From Hydrogenophilales bacterium CG12_big_fil_rev_8_21_14_0_65_61_21 (GTDB taxonomy: Bacteria > Pseudomonadota > Gammaproteobacteria > Burkholderiales > Thiobacillaceae): a DNA stretch of 64,000 nt. The stretch spans positions 62,001-126,000 of the forward strand of contig PFGT01000101.1 in assembly GCA_002782005.1 (NCBI GenBank), given 5' to 3'. The notes under the pieces were generated by a model. The model was not told where the DNA came from. It was given only the letters and a program-made list of their open reading frames with translations, and did no database searches. Below, piece by piece: positions 7,872 through 16,953 of the stretch; position 1 is the first letter of the stretch, and every line of letters starts with the position of its first letter. The translations under genes were made by a program, and so were the position numbers.

Positions 7872-9352
7872 GTGCGTATTCCGGATAGTCTGAAGTTGGG
7901 TAGCGTGGCCTGCCAGACCTTCATCTCCAGGTCCAGCGCCGCCTGGGTCAGCGGGTTGGCGGCCAGCCAGGTGCGCGGCAAGGTCAGCATGCAGTCGCCG
8001 CCGGTAGTCTTCAAGGTCATCTCCGGCAGCGCCATGGCCGACCGGCTGATATTGAACAACAGCGCCAGGCGCAGGCACAGTATCGACGGCCAGAGATCGT
8101 TGTCGGCAGCATAGCCGAGCTTATCCAGGCCACCTCGGCTGGCCCGCACCAGCTTGGCCAACTGGCTCTGGTCGCGCCGGGCGAAGCCGGGCATGTCGGC
8201 GTTTTCCAGAATGTAGGCGCCGTGTTTGTGGAATCCGGAATGGGCGATGTTGATGCCGATCTCGTGCAGGCGCGCCGCCCAGGTCAGCCAGAGTTCATGC
8301 TCGTCGCCGGCGTCAGCGACCTGCTTGAAGAGCTGCAAGGCGAGTTGTTCCACGCGCCCGGCCTGGACGGTATCGATATGGTAGCGGCGCATGAACTGGG
8401 TAATGGTCAGGTCGCGGATGTCGTGATCGTGGACCCGGCCCAAGAGGTCCCACAGTATGCCCTCGCGCATGGCCCCCGGAGCCACGGTCATCTGCTCGAT
8501 GTCCAGCTCCTGGAACAGGCCGGACATGATGGCTGCTCCGCCGGCCAGGACTGGCCGGCGGTCGGGCTTCAGGCCCGGCAGGTCGAGCTTGTTCAGATTA
8601 CCGGCCTTGACCAGCCGTTCGCGCAGCCACTTGAGACCGTCGGCGGTGATCTGACCATCGCTCTGGCTGTTCTGGAACAGGATTTCACTCAGTGCGCGGG
8701 CCGAGCCGGACGAGCCCACCGCCTGTTGCCATAGGCCGCGCCGAAACTCATGGGCGACCGGCTGGGCCTCGACCCGGGCGGCGGTCACGGCGGCCTTAAG
8801 GTTGGCCTTGTCAATCTGGCCGTCGGTGAAGAAACGCCTGGAAAACACCACGCAGCCCATGCGCAGGCTTTCCCGGTCGTGGGACTCATAGCCGGTGCCG
8901 ATGATGCATTCGGTCGAACCGCCGCCGATGTCGATCACCAGGCGTGGCTCGGCGGTCAGCGGCAGGCTGTGCGAGACGCCCAGATAGATCAACCGCGCCT
9001 CTTCCCGGCCAGCCACGATGTCGATGTCGAACCCTAGCGCGGCCTTGGCCCGCTCCAGAAAGGCCGGGGCGTTCCTGGCCACCCTGAGGGCCGAGGTGCC
9101 CACGGCGCGCACCGCGCCGGGTGGCATACCCTGGAGCCGCTCGCCGAACCGCGCCAGGCAGGCCAGGGCGCGGTTCTGGGCGGCGCCGTCCAGTTTACCG
9201 GCAGCAGTCAGGCCGCCGGCCAGACGGACCGATTCCTTATGGGCGTCGAGGTAATAAAGCTGTTCGCCATCGACCCGACCGACCTGTAGGTGGAACGAGT
9301 TTGAACCGAGATCGATGGCGGCGAGGGTGGCGTATTGCTGGATTTTGGGCAT
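7868..9352 (-). CDS. ppx: Exopolyphosphatase (Ppx/GppA family)
   Basis: 494 residues. It releases terminal phosphate from polyphosphate and may also act on pppGpp. The actin-like ATPase fold signature is clear: AAIDLGSNSFHLQV near residue 11, the catalytic Glu/phosphate loops (GTSALRVARN, REEARLIYLGV) and DIGGGSTE. The C-terminal half holds an HD-like helical domain (HEIGINIAHSGFHKH). The length matches Ppx rather than the shorter form. Its stop codon overlaps the start of the Ycf46-like ATPase, so the two are probably translationally coupled. The 82-bp gap upstream, after the SpmA/SpmB-type gene, is the likely site of its promoter. Confidence 0.96.
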   Translation of the reverse strand: MPKIQQYATLAAIDLGSNSFHLQVGRVDGEQLYYLDAHKESVRLAGGLTAAGKLDGAAQNRALACLARFGERLQGMPPGAVRAVGTSALRVARNAPAFLERAKAALGFDIDIVAGREEARLIYLGVSHSLPLTAEPRLVIDIGGGSTECIIGTGYESHDRESLRMGCVVFSRRFFTDGQIDKANLKAAVTAARVEAQPVAHEFRRGLWQQAVGSSGSARALSEILFQNSQSDGQITADGLKWLRERLVKAGNLNKLDLPGLKPDRRPVLAGGAAIMSGLFQELDIEQMTVAPGAMREGILWDLLGRVHDHDIRDLTITQFMRRYHIDTVQAGRVEQLALQLFKQVADAGDEHELWLTWAARLHEIGINIAHSGFHKHGAYILENADMPGFARRDQSQLAKLVRASRGGLDKLGYAADNDLWPSILCLRLALLFNISRSAMALPEMTLKTTGGDCMLTLPRTWLAANPLTQAALDLEMKVWQATLPNFRLSGIRT

Positions 9353-9434
9353 TGGTCTCTTATTTCTCTATGGGCGGGATCCGGCAAAGATGCCGATCAT
9401 CTTACCGTATTCACTATGAACGAACCCTTATGCC

Positions 9435-10670
9435 TTAAACGCTATAGCCAAAGAACAGGTAGACCGCGAACACCGCCGCGCTAAAGCCGGCCAGGTCGGC
9501 GATCAGGCCGCCGGCTACGGCATAGCGGACCCGTTTGACGCCGATGGCGCCGAAGTAAACGGCCAGGACGTAAAAGGTGGTCTCGGTGCTGCCCTGGACG
9601 ATGCTGGCCAGGCGCCCGGCGAACGAGTCGGCGCCGTGGACCTGCATGGTCTCGATCATCATGGCCCGGGCGCCGCTGCCCGACAGCGGCTTCATCAGCA
9701 TGGTCGGTAGGGCATCGACCCAGCGGGCGTCGAAACCGAGCGTTACCACCAGGCCGTGGGCGCCGGCCATGGCCAGGTCGAGCGCGCCGCTGGCGCGCAT
9801 GAGACCGATGGCTACTAGCATGGCGACGAGATAAGGGATGATGGTCACGGCGGTCTGGAAGCCTTCCTTGGCGCCGTCGATGAAGGCCTCGTAGGCGTTC
9901 ACCTTGTTCACCAGCGCGCCGATCAGAAAGCTGGCGATCAGTCCGAGCAGGATGAAGTTGCTGACCAGCGACGAGCGGGGCGCCATCTCGGCCGCCGGCA
10001 GGCTGGCGAAGTACAACGCCAGGCCGCCCACCACGGCGGTGATGCCGGTCAGCCAGGACAGGATGACCCGGTCCAGGCGGATGCGCTGCATGGCGGCGAC
10101 GAAGGCGAAACCGGCCAGGGTCGAGCAATAAGTCGCCATCAGGATAGGGATGAAGACATCAGTTGGATCATGCGCGCCCAGTTGCGCCCGATAGGTGAAG
10201 ATAGTCACCGGCAGCAGGGTGATCGATGAGGCGTTGAGGACCAGGAACAGTATTTGCGCGTCGCTGGCGGTGTCATGGTCCGGGTTCAGCGTTTGCAGCT
10301 CCTGCATGGCCTTGATGCCCATGGGGGTGGCGGCGTTGTCGAGACCGAGCAGGTTGGCGGCCATGTTCATGGTGATCGAACCCAGCGCCGGGTGGCCGCG
10401 CGGCACCTCGGGAAACAGCCGGGCGAACAGCGGCGACAGCAGCCGGCCGAGGGCGTCGAGAAAGCCGGCCCGCTCGCCGATCTTCAATATCCCCAGCCAC
10501 AGGCTCATGACGCCGGTCAGGCCGATGGCGATCTCGAAGGCCGTCTTGGCGTTGTCGAAGCCGGCCTTCATCAGCAGGCCGAAGATGTCCTGTTGGCCGT
10601 TGACCAGAAACTGAAACAGGGCGGCCGCGAAGGCGACTAGGAAAAAACCGATCCAGATGGCGTTGAGCAT
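9435..10670 (-). CDS. SpmA/SpmB-type nucleoside-recognition membrane protein
   Basis: 411 residues, polytopic. The first half corresponds to spore maturation protein A and the second to protein B, each with a nucleoside-recognition (Gate) domain: the first around LGSITMNMAANLLGLDNAATPMG, the second around PTMLMKPLSGSGARAMM and GSTETTFYVLAVYFG. In Bacillus these are two genes needed for spore core dehydration; fused homologues are common in non-sporulating Gram-negatives, where the role is unknown but probably transport. It starts 13 bp after the CobD-like gene ends, so the two probably form an operon. The product should be an inner membrane protein. Confidence 0.9.
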   Translation of the reverse strand: MLNAIWIGFFLVAFAAALFQFLVNGQQDIFGLLMKAGFDNAKTAFEIAIGLTGVMSLWLGILKIGERAGFLDALGRLLSPLFARLFPEVPRGHPALGSITMNMAANLLGLDNAATPMGIKAMQELQTLNPDHDTASDAQILFLVLNASSITLLPVTIFTYRAQLGAHDPTDVFIPILMATYCSTLAGFAFVAAMQRIRLDRVILSWLTGITAVVGGLALYFASLPAAEMAPRSSLVSNFILLGLIASFLIGALVNKVNAYEAFIDGAKEGFQTAVTIIPYLVAMLVAIGLMRASGALDLAMAGAHGLVVTLGFDARWVDALPTMLMKPLSGSGARAMMIETMQVHGADSFAGRLASIVQGSTETTFYVLAVYFGAIGVKRVRYAVAGGLIADLAGFSAAVFAVYLFFGYSV

Positions 10671-10683
10671 GGATGCCCGGTCG

Positions 10684-11541
10684 CTACCGCAACAGGCTGC
10701 TGGAGGCGGCCAACCAGAGCAGGCAGAGCAACGCCAGCCAGACCAGGACCGCGCGTTTCAACAGGGCGACCGCGCCGCTCACATAATCCGGGTCGGGCGC
10801 GGCGTCGCCCAGGCCAAGGGCGCCGAAGCCGGCCGCAAGCAAACCCTCCGCGTCGCTCGATACTCCATCGGTATCCTTGCCGCGCCAGGCCAGCATGGCC
10901 TCCTCGAAGTTCCCGACGATAGCGAAACTGAAGATGGCTAGCCGGCTGGGCAGCCAATCCAGCCAGCGCATGATCTGGCCGATAGTGGCCCGGAAATCGC
11001 TCTCGCCGCGCCAGCGTTCGGCCAGCGCCACGGTCAGTGCATACATGAGCGCGCCGAACGGGCCGAGCGGAACAAACCAGAACACGACGCCAAAGACCCG
11101 GCTAAGGCCCAGCCGTAGTATCTGGCTGACCGCGCTGCTGGCCAATTCAGTGTCCGGCAGCGTCTCGACATCGGTCAGCCCCATCTCGGCCAAATAGGAT
11201 AGTGCGCGTTGCCGGTCGCCGGCCGACAAGGCCTCGTTTAGCGCGTCGGCCAGGTGGCTGAATTGCCTGAAGCCCAGACATTGGTATAGCACTGCGGCAT
11301 TCCAGGCCAGGCTGAGCAAATAACCGATGCCGCCCAACAGACTGCCCGCCAGAGCGATCAGCGCGGCCGGGAGCAGCGCCGCCGCCGCCCAGGCGAGTAG
11401 GCCATGAGCCTGGCTGCCGGCGTTGAAACGGGCCAATACCCAGTCGCCGTAGCGGCCGAATAACCGGTCGAATTGCGATGGCCGGTGCAATGGACTCAAC
11501 TGGTCCCACAACAAGGCCAGCAGTGTGCCCCAGAAGGTCAT
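10684..11541 (-). CDS. CobD/CbiB family membrane protein
   Basis: 285 residues. It matches the divergent CobD/CbiB-family proteins of betaproteobacteria that begin with a WDQLSPLHRPSQ-like stretch and carry several membrane helices (for example residues 46-75 and the C-terminal VLVWLALLCLLWLAAS). True CobD/CbiB makes adenosylcobinamide phosphate; this shorter subgroup is often encoded away from other cobalamin genes, and none are present here, so an enzymatic role is doubtful. It may instead be close to the AmpE-like proteins. It is the first gene of a minus-strand pair with the SpmA/SpmB-type gene and is divergent from the type II secretion operon across 189 bp, in which I see no clear operator. 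Confidence 0.75.
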   Translation of the reverse strand: MTFWGTLLALLWDQLSPLHRPSQFDRLFGRYGDWVLARFNAGSQAHGLLAWAAAALLPAALIALAGSLLGGIGYLLSLAWNAAVLYQCLGFRQFSHLADALNEALSAGDRQRALSYLAEMGLTDVETLPDTELASSAVSQILRLGLSRVFGVVFWFVPLGPFGALMYALTVALAERWRGESDFRATIGQIMRWLDWLPSRLAIFSFAIVGNFEEAMLAWRGKDTDGVSSDAEGLLAAGFGALGLGDAAPDPDYVSGAVALLKRAVLVWLALLCLLWLAASSSLLR

Positions 11542-11730
11542 CGGGTCACCCAGTCAGGCGTCGCGGTCAATAAGGTTAGCCAGGTTTTCAATCGCACTAC
11601 CATCTCCGGGGCCCATACAGACCAAATATTACCTCAAACCATACCTGCACTGAGCCATTGGCCGTTTTCGATTTGGCGACATGACCGCCCTTGGCATACC
11701 ATTCAAAACCCACTCACCCGGTCCGTTGTC

Positions 11731-12207
11731 ATGACTAGCGTCGTTTCTCGCCTGCCGCTTCCGGCGATGTGGTTGTTGATCGCCGCCATTGCCGTCTCGC
11801 TGGCCTATTGGACCTGGCGGTTGGCGCCGTTGCCGGCCGGCGATGGGGCGGCACGCTCCGTTCCGGCGTCGATGTCGGGCGTCGAGGCGTTGCCGGCCCA
11901 GAACTGGTTTGCCATAGCCGGCAGCGGCAAGGCTGCATCGAGCGGCCGCTACAGCTTGCGCTGGCTGTATCCGGGGCGGCCCGGCGTCTGTATCCTGGCC
12001 ATGCCAGGCTTGCAGGACAAGACCTTTAGAATCGGCGATGAGGTCGAACCGGGCGTGAAACTAAAAGAGGTAGGCAAGGACTATGTGTTGCTCGAAGGTC
12101 GCGCCGGCGCCGGGCGTATCGATCTGCCCGTCAGGCAGGAACCGACTCGGCCCGCCGCCATTGTGCCCCAGATTCCGACGGTCGATCCGACGGTCGGGAA
12201 CCGTTAA
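11731..12207 (+). CDS. gspC: Type II secretion inner-membrane protein GspC-like
   Basis: 158 residues from the ATG at 11731 (an upstream open frame back to 11473 lacks coding character and overlaps the divergent gene's leader). One membrane helix at about residues 11-30 is followed by a periplasmic HR-type domain containing NWFAIAG, SLRWLYPG, a GVCILAMPG strand and a FRIGDEVEPGVKLKEVGKDYVLLE segment, typical of the T2SSC homology region that contacts the secretin. No PDZ domain follows, so it is the short GspC type. Position directly before gspD supports the call. No convincing Shine-Dalgarno is visible. It is the first gene of the secretion operon. Confidence 0.8.
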   Translation: MTSVVSRLPLPAMWLLIAAIAVSLAYWTWRLAPLPAGDGAARSVPASMSGVEALPAQNWFAIAGSGKAASSGRYSLRWLYPGRPGVCILAMPGLQDKTFRIGDEVEPGVKLKEVGKDYVLLEGRAGAGRIDLPVRQEPTRPAAIVPQIPTVDPTVGNR

Positions 12208-12228
12208 AAATTTAGCCAAGAAAAGACC

Positions 12229-14265
12229 ATGCCAGATAACTGCCGTACCGCCCTGATAGCGCGTCGCCCTATGGCCTGGTTGCTGGCCTGCTGCCTGTTT
12301 TCCGTGGCTATGGCCAGGGCCGACGACAAGGTCTCGCTGGATTTCGTCAGCACCGACATCGCCGCCGTGGCCAAGGCGGTGGGTTACATCACCGAGCGTA
12401 ATTTCATCCTTGACCCGCGGGTCAAGGGCACAATCAATATCGTGTCCAGCAAGCCGGTGGCCAAGGCCCAGGTTTACGATGTCTTTCTATCCGCCTTGCG
12501 TACCCAGGGCTACACCGTGGTGGCCGGCCGCGGCGCATACAAGATCGTGCCGGAAACGGACGCCAAGCAGAATTACACCGTGACTGCCGGCAAGCGCCTT
12601 AAGACTGGCGGCGAGGCATTGGTTACCCAGGTCTATCCGCTCCAGTTTGCCGATGCGGCGCAGATGTTGCCGGTCCTGCGGCCGCTGATTTCGCCTATCA
12701 ACGTGGTATCGGCCATGACCGTCGGCAACCTGTTGGTGCTTACCGATTATGCCGACAATCTCAAGCGCATCGACCGCCTGATCGAGGCCATGGATCAGCC
12801 GGCTGGTCGCGATTCCGAGGCGATTCGGCTGAAGTACGCGGTCGCTGGCGATGTTGCCGCGCTGCTGCAAAAGCTGTTGGGCGAGGCCAAGGACGAACCG
12901 GCCAGCCAGAAGGTCTATATCGCCGCTGATAGCCGCAGCAACACTGTCCTGGTGCGTAGCGACAATCCGTCCAGGATGCAACGAATCCGGCAGATGGTTG
13001 CCGAGCTGGATAGTCCGGACAGCCAGACTGCCGCCCCGCGTGTGATCTTCCTGCGCAACGCCAATGCCGCCCGCTTGGTTCAGACCCTGCGCGGCGCGGC
13101 GTCGACGGACTCGACCGCCGGCGGCGCAAGCGCGGCCAATAGCGCGCCGGCCGCCGGCAGCGCGAGCGCCTCGACCACGACCGCTCAAACCGCCGCCGCC
13201 TCGGCGGCCAGTGGCCAGATACAGATACTGGCCGATACCTCGACCAACGCTGTCATCCTGGTTGGACCGGCAGTGCTCCAGGCCCAATATGCCCAGGCGA
13301 TCGAAAAGCTCGACAGCCGCCCGGCCGAGGTCTTCATCGAGGCGCTGATTGTCGAGATGTCGGCCGACAAGGCCCAGGAGTTGGGCATCCAGTGGCAGTT
13401 TCTGAGCGGTCTGGGCAAGAACTCCAGTAGCGTGGTCGGCGGCACCAACTATGGTACGACCGGCAATATACTGTCGGCCAGCAAGGACCTCACCGCCATC
13501 GGCAATGGCCTCAATCTCGGCGTCATGGATGGTACCGTCAGCGTGCCGATCAATGGCGTCAACGTGCCGATACTCAACCTCGGTGTGTTGGCCCACGCAC
13601 TGGAGTCGCAGACCGGCACCAACATCCTGTCGGCGCCCAACCTGCTGACCCTGGACAACGAGGAGGCCCAGATCGTGGTCGGCCAGAACGTGCCCTTCGT
13701 CACCGGCCAATATACCGTCAGCAGCACCAGCAGCAGCACCTCACCGTTTCAGACCATCGAGCGCCAGGACGTCGGCCTGAAGCTGAAGGTGAAACCACAG
13801 ATATCGGAAGATGGCAGTATCCGGCTCAAGCTCTACCAGGAGGTGTCCAGCGTGCAATCGACCACCAATGCCAACGGGCCGATCACCAACAAACGCTCGA
13901 TTGACACCAGCGTCATGGTCGACGACAAACACATCGTGGTGCTGGGCGGGCTGATGCAGGACAGCTTTGAGAACGGCGTCAACAAGGTGCCGTTGCTGGG
14001 CGACATCCCGATCCTGGGCCAACTGTTCAAGTCCAAGACCCGTAGCCAGGTCAAGACCAACCTGTTCGTATTCATTCGCCCGGTGGTGGTGCGCGACAAA
14101 CAGGGTCTGGATGCGCTATCCGAGCCGCGTTACCAATATGCCCGCGGCCATCTGGGCAGCGACGTCGAGCGAGCCGGCATGGCGCTGGAGTCACCGCCCG
14201 CCGCGCAGCTCTGGCCGGCCGCGCAGCCAGAGCAAGCGCCGGCGCCGGCTCAGACGGCAAAATGA
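12229..14265 (+). CDS. gspD: Type II secretion secretin
   Basis: 678 residues. The signal peptide ends near residue 31 (VAMARA). N0 and N1-N3 ring domains follow (for example FVSTDIAAVAKAVGYITERNF-like N0, and repeated LxNAxAxxLVxxL motifs), then the secretin homology domain from about residue 365 (AEVFIEALIVEMS ... VPLLGDIPILGQLF ... LFVFIRPVVV). An Ala/Ser/Thr/Gly-rich insertion of about 35 residues (roughly 290-325) splits N3; such linkers are common in GspD. The C-terminal Pro/Ala-rich tail after residue 640 is not conserved and may correspond to the S-domain region that binds a pilotin, although no pilotin gene is seen here. It forms the outer-membrane pore. Its stop overlaps the gspE start (ATGA). 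Confidence 0.97.
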   Translation: MPDNCRTALIARRPMAWLLACCLFSVAMARADDKVSLDFVSTDIAAVAKAVGYITERNFILDPRVKGTINIVSSKPVAKAQVYDVFLSALRTQGYTVVAGRGAYKIVPETDAKQNYTVTAGKRLKTGGEALVTQVYPLQFADAAQMLPVLRPLISPINVVSAMTVGNLLVLTDYADNLKRIDRLIEAMDQPAGRDSEAIRLKYAVAGDVAALLQKLLGEAKDEPASQKVYIAADSRSNTVLVRSDNPSRMQRIRQMVAELDSPDSQTAAPRVIFLRNANAARLVQTLRGAASTDSTAGGASAANSAPAAGSASASTTTAQTAAASAASGQIQILADTSTNAVILVGPAVLQAQYAQAIEKLDSRPAEVFIEALIVEMSADKAQELGIQWQFLSGLGKNSSSVVGGTNYGTTGNILSASKDLTAIGNGLNLGVMDGTVSVPINGVNVPILNLGVLAHALESQTGTNILSAPNLLTLDNEEAQIVVGQNVPFVTGQYTVSSTSSSTSPFQTIERQDVGLKLKVKPQISEDGSIRLKLYQEVSSVQSTTNANGPITNKRSIDTSVMVDDKHIVVLGGLMQDSFENGVNKVPLLGDIPILGQLFKSKTRSQVKTNLFVFIRPVVVRDKQGLDALSEPRYQYARGHLGSDVERAGMALESPPAAQLWPAAQPEQAPAPAQTAK

Positions 14266-15749
14266 GCGCAATCCCGCCGCCCCCCGGTCGCCTGCCGTAT
14301 GCCTTCGCCCGTCAGTATGGCGTGATCCAGGCCGGCGTCGATCCAGACGGCCGGGTCGATCTGCTGATCCGCCCTGGCCTGGATATGGCCGCGCTGGCCG
14401 AGGTGCGCCGGGTGCTCGGTCGCGATGTCCGGCTCACCATGCTGGACGAGGAACACTTCGCCCAGGGCCTGTCGCGCACCTATTCCCGCGATGACGCAGC
14501 GGCGGCACAACTGGCCGACGACCTGACCCAGGACGAGGACCTGGCGGCGCTGGCCCAGGACCTGCCCAAGATCGAGGACCTACTGGAGAGCGAGGACGAC
14601 GCCCCGGTCATCCGCCTGATTAACGCGGTGCTGACCCAGGCGGTGCGCGAAGGCGCCTCGGACATCCATCTGGAACCGTTCGAATCGCGCGCCGTGACCC
14701 GCTTTCGGGTTGATGGCCAGTTGAAGGATGTGCTGACCCTGAATCGCGGCCTGCACCCGGCGGTAGTGTCGCGGATCAAGATCATGGCCGCGCTCGACAT
14801 TGCCGAGAAACGCCTGCCGCAGGATGGCCGGATCATGCTGCGCATCGCCGGCCGGCCGATGGACGTGCGGGTATCGACCTTGCCGGTTGGGCATGGTGAG
14901 CGGGTGGTGTTGCGGCTGCTCGACAAGCAGGCCGGCCGCCTCGATCTGAGCACCCTGGGCATGGCTGACGCCACCCTGAAACAGGTCGACGAGCTGGCTC
15001 ACCGGCCGCATGGCATCGTCCTGATTACCGGCCCGACCGGCAGCGGCAAGACCACCAGCCTGTACGCCATACTGGCTCGCCTGGATGCGGCCAGCCGCAA
15101 CATCATGACGGTTGAGGACCCGATCGAATACGACCTGGAAGGCGTCGCTCAGACCCAGGTTAACGCCAAGATAGACATGGACTTCGCCCGTGCCTTGCGC
15201 GCCATCCTGCGCCAGGACCCGGACGTGGTCATGATCGGCGAGATCCGCGATCTGGAGACCGCGCGGATCGCCGTGCAGGCTTCGCTAACCGGCCACCTGG
15301 TCCTGGCTACGTTGCACACCAACGACGCCGCCAGCGCCGTGACCCGGCTGGTGGACATGGGCGTCGAACCTTATCTGCTGGCCTCGGCCCTGGTTGGCGT
15401 AATGGCCCAGCGCCTGGTGCGCAAGCTTTGTCCCAAGTGCAAAACCGAGCGGCCGTTGCCGGACGCGGAACGGTTAGCCCTGGGCCTGGCGGCTTCGGTC
15501 ACTACGTCCTGGCACGCCGAGGGTTGTCCGGAATGCGGCATGAGCGGCTATCGCGGCCGCGGCGGCATCTATGAACTGATGACCGTCGACGAGGCGCTTC
15601 AGACCATGATCCACGACCAGGCCTCGGATCAGGCGATCCGCGACTACGCCCGTGGCCGGGGCATGCTCTCGTTGCGCCAGGATGGCGGCCGCTGGGTCGC
15701 GGCCGGCATGACCAGCGTGGCAGAAGTGTTGACTGCGACGCATACCTGA
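14262..15749 (+). CDS. gspE: Type II secretion ATPase
   Basis: 495 residues. This cytoplasmic ATPase powers pseudopilus assembly. The N-terminal ~110 residues bind GspL; the C-terminal motor has Walker A GPTGSGKTT (residues 257-265), an Asp box (EDPIEYD), Walker B (DVVMIGEIRD), a His box (ATLHTNDA) and a tetracysteine zinc site C390/C393 and C422/C425 (CPKC, CPEC). All are consistent with an active GspE rather than a PilB or PilT protein. The start overlaps gspD by four bases, and gspF begins two bases after the stop codon. Confidence 0.97.
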   Translation: MSAIPPPPGRLPYAFARQYGVIQAGVDPDGRVDLLIRPGLDMAALAEVRRVLGRDVRLTMLDEEHFAQGLSRTYSRDDAAAAQLADDLTQDEDLAALAQDLPKIEDLLESEDDAPVIRLINAVLTQAVREGASDIHLEPFESRAVTRFRVDGQLKDVLTLNRGLHPAVVSRIKIMAALDIAEKRLPQDGRIMLRIAGRPMDVRVSTLPVGHGERVVLRLLDKQAGRLDLSTLGMADATLKQVDELAHRPHGIVLITGPTGSGKTTSLYAILARLDAASRNIMTVEDPIEYDLEGVAQTQVNAKIDMDFARALRAILRQDPDVVMIGEIRDLETARIAVQASLTGHLVLATLHTNDAASAVTRLVDMGVEPYLLASALVGVMAQRLVRKLCPKCKTERPLPDAERLALGLAASVTTSWHAEGCPECGMSGYRGRGGIYELMTVDEALQTMIHDQASDQAIRDYARGRGMLSLRQDGGRWVAAGMTSVAEVLTATHT

Positions 15750-15750
15750 C

Positions 15751-16950
15751 ATGGCTGTTTTTCGTTATCAGGCCCTGGACGCTCAGGGCCGCCGCGGCAA
15801 GGGCACGCTGGAATCCGATGGCGCGCGTCAGGCCCGCGCCCAACTGCGCGCCAGGGGTCTGACGCCGGAGCGCCTGGAGGAAATCCGGGAGACCGAAAAG
15901 ACCGGTCGCCGGGGCCGCGCAATCACGCCCTCGGCGCTGGCGTTGACCACTCGCCAGTTAGCCGTACTGCTGGAAGCGGGCCTGACCCTGGAAGAGGCCT
16001 TGAACCTGCTCATCGAGCAGGCCGAGGATCAGCGCCTGTCGGCGGTGCTGACGGCGGTGCGGGCCGAGGTGCGGGGCGGTCAGAGCCTGGGCCGGGCGAT
16101 GGCCGGCCAGCCCCATGCCTTCGACCCCTTGTACCGGGCCATCGTCGAGGCCGGCGAACATGCCGGCGCCTTGGCGCAGGTGATGGACCGACTGGCCGGC
16201 TGGCTGGAAGGACGCGAGGCGTTGCGCCAGAAATGGTTGGCGGCCATGGCCTATCCGGTCATCGTCAGCGTGGTGGCGCTGCTCATGCTGATCGGCCTGC
16301 TCACCTACGTTACGCCCCAGGTACTCCAGGTATTCGCCCATAGTAAAGCGGTGTTGCCCTTGCCGACCCGTATCCTGCTTGGCGCCAGCAACTTCCTGAA
16401 ACTAGCTTGGCCGTTTCTGCTGGCTGCCAGCGCGGCGCTGATCTGGGTTATGCGCCGGTTGTTGCGCCAGCCGGTTTCGCGGTTACGGATTCATGCTGCC
16501 TGGCTGCGCCTGCCGGTGGTCGGGCGGCTGTTGCGGACCACTGATACCGCTCGTTTCGCCGATACCCTGGCGATCCTGGCCGGCGCCGGTGTGCCGCTGC
16601 TCACCGCGCTGTCGGCGGCGGCCGGGGTGCTGGCCAACGATGCCCTGAAACGGCAGGCGACCGAGGCGGCGGCGCGGGTCCGCGAGGGCATGAACCTGTC
16701 GCGCTCATTGGCGCAAGGCGGGTTCTCGCCGGTGCTGACCCGCTTGATCGCTAGCGGCGAGGCCAGCGGCCGGCTGCCGGAGATGCTGGAAAAGGCCGCC
16801 AGACAACAGAGCCAGGAGCTGGACCGCCGCCTGACCCGGCTCACCAGCCTGCTGGAACCGGCCTTGATCCTGGCCATGGGGGCCATGGTGCTGGCCATCG
16901 TCCTGGCTATCCTGTTGCCGATTTTCGAGATGAACCAGATCATTCACTGA
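15751..16950 (+). CDS. gspF: Type II secretion inner-membrane platform protein
   Basis: 399 residues. The N-terminus FRYQALDAQGRRGKGTLE is the GspF signature, followed by two T2SSF domains (about residues 70-195 and 270-390) and three membrane segments (near 165-190, 215-235 and 370-395). It is thought to form the inner-membrane platform on which GspE acts. It begins directly after gspE and is followed three bases later by gspG. No missing region is apparent. Confidence 0.96.
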   Translation: MAVFRYQALDAQGRRGKGTLESDGARQARAQLRARGLTPERLEEIRETEKTGRRGRAITPSALALTTRQLAVLLEAGLTLEEALNLLIEQAEDQRLSAVLTAVRAEVRGGQSLGRAMAGQPHAFDPLYRAIVEAGEHAGALAQVMDRLAGWLEGREALRQKWLAAMAYPVIVSVVALLMLIGLLTYVTPQVLQVFAHSKAVLPLPTRILLGASNFLKLAWPFLLAASAALIWVMRRLLRQPVSRLRIHAAWLRLPVVGRLLRTTDTARFADTLAILAGAGVPLLTALSAAAGVLANDALKRQATEAAARVREGMNLSRSLAQGGFSPVLTRLIASGEASGRLPEMLEKAARQQSQELDRRLTRLTSLLEPALILAMGAMVLAIVLAILLPIFEMNQIIH

Positions 16951-16953
16951 GGT

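Noticed and set aside
7872-8078. N-terminal extension of the AAA+ gene
   Set aside because: Overlaps ppx by over 200 bases and has no family similarity; ATG at 7871 fits the ATGA overlap.
12487-13710. 407-codon open frame on the minus strand
   Set aside because: Lies wholly inside gspD; a mirror frame caused by GC-rich codon bias.
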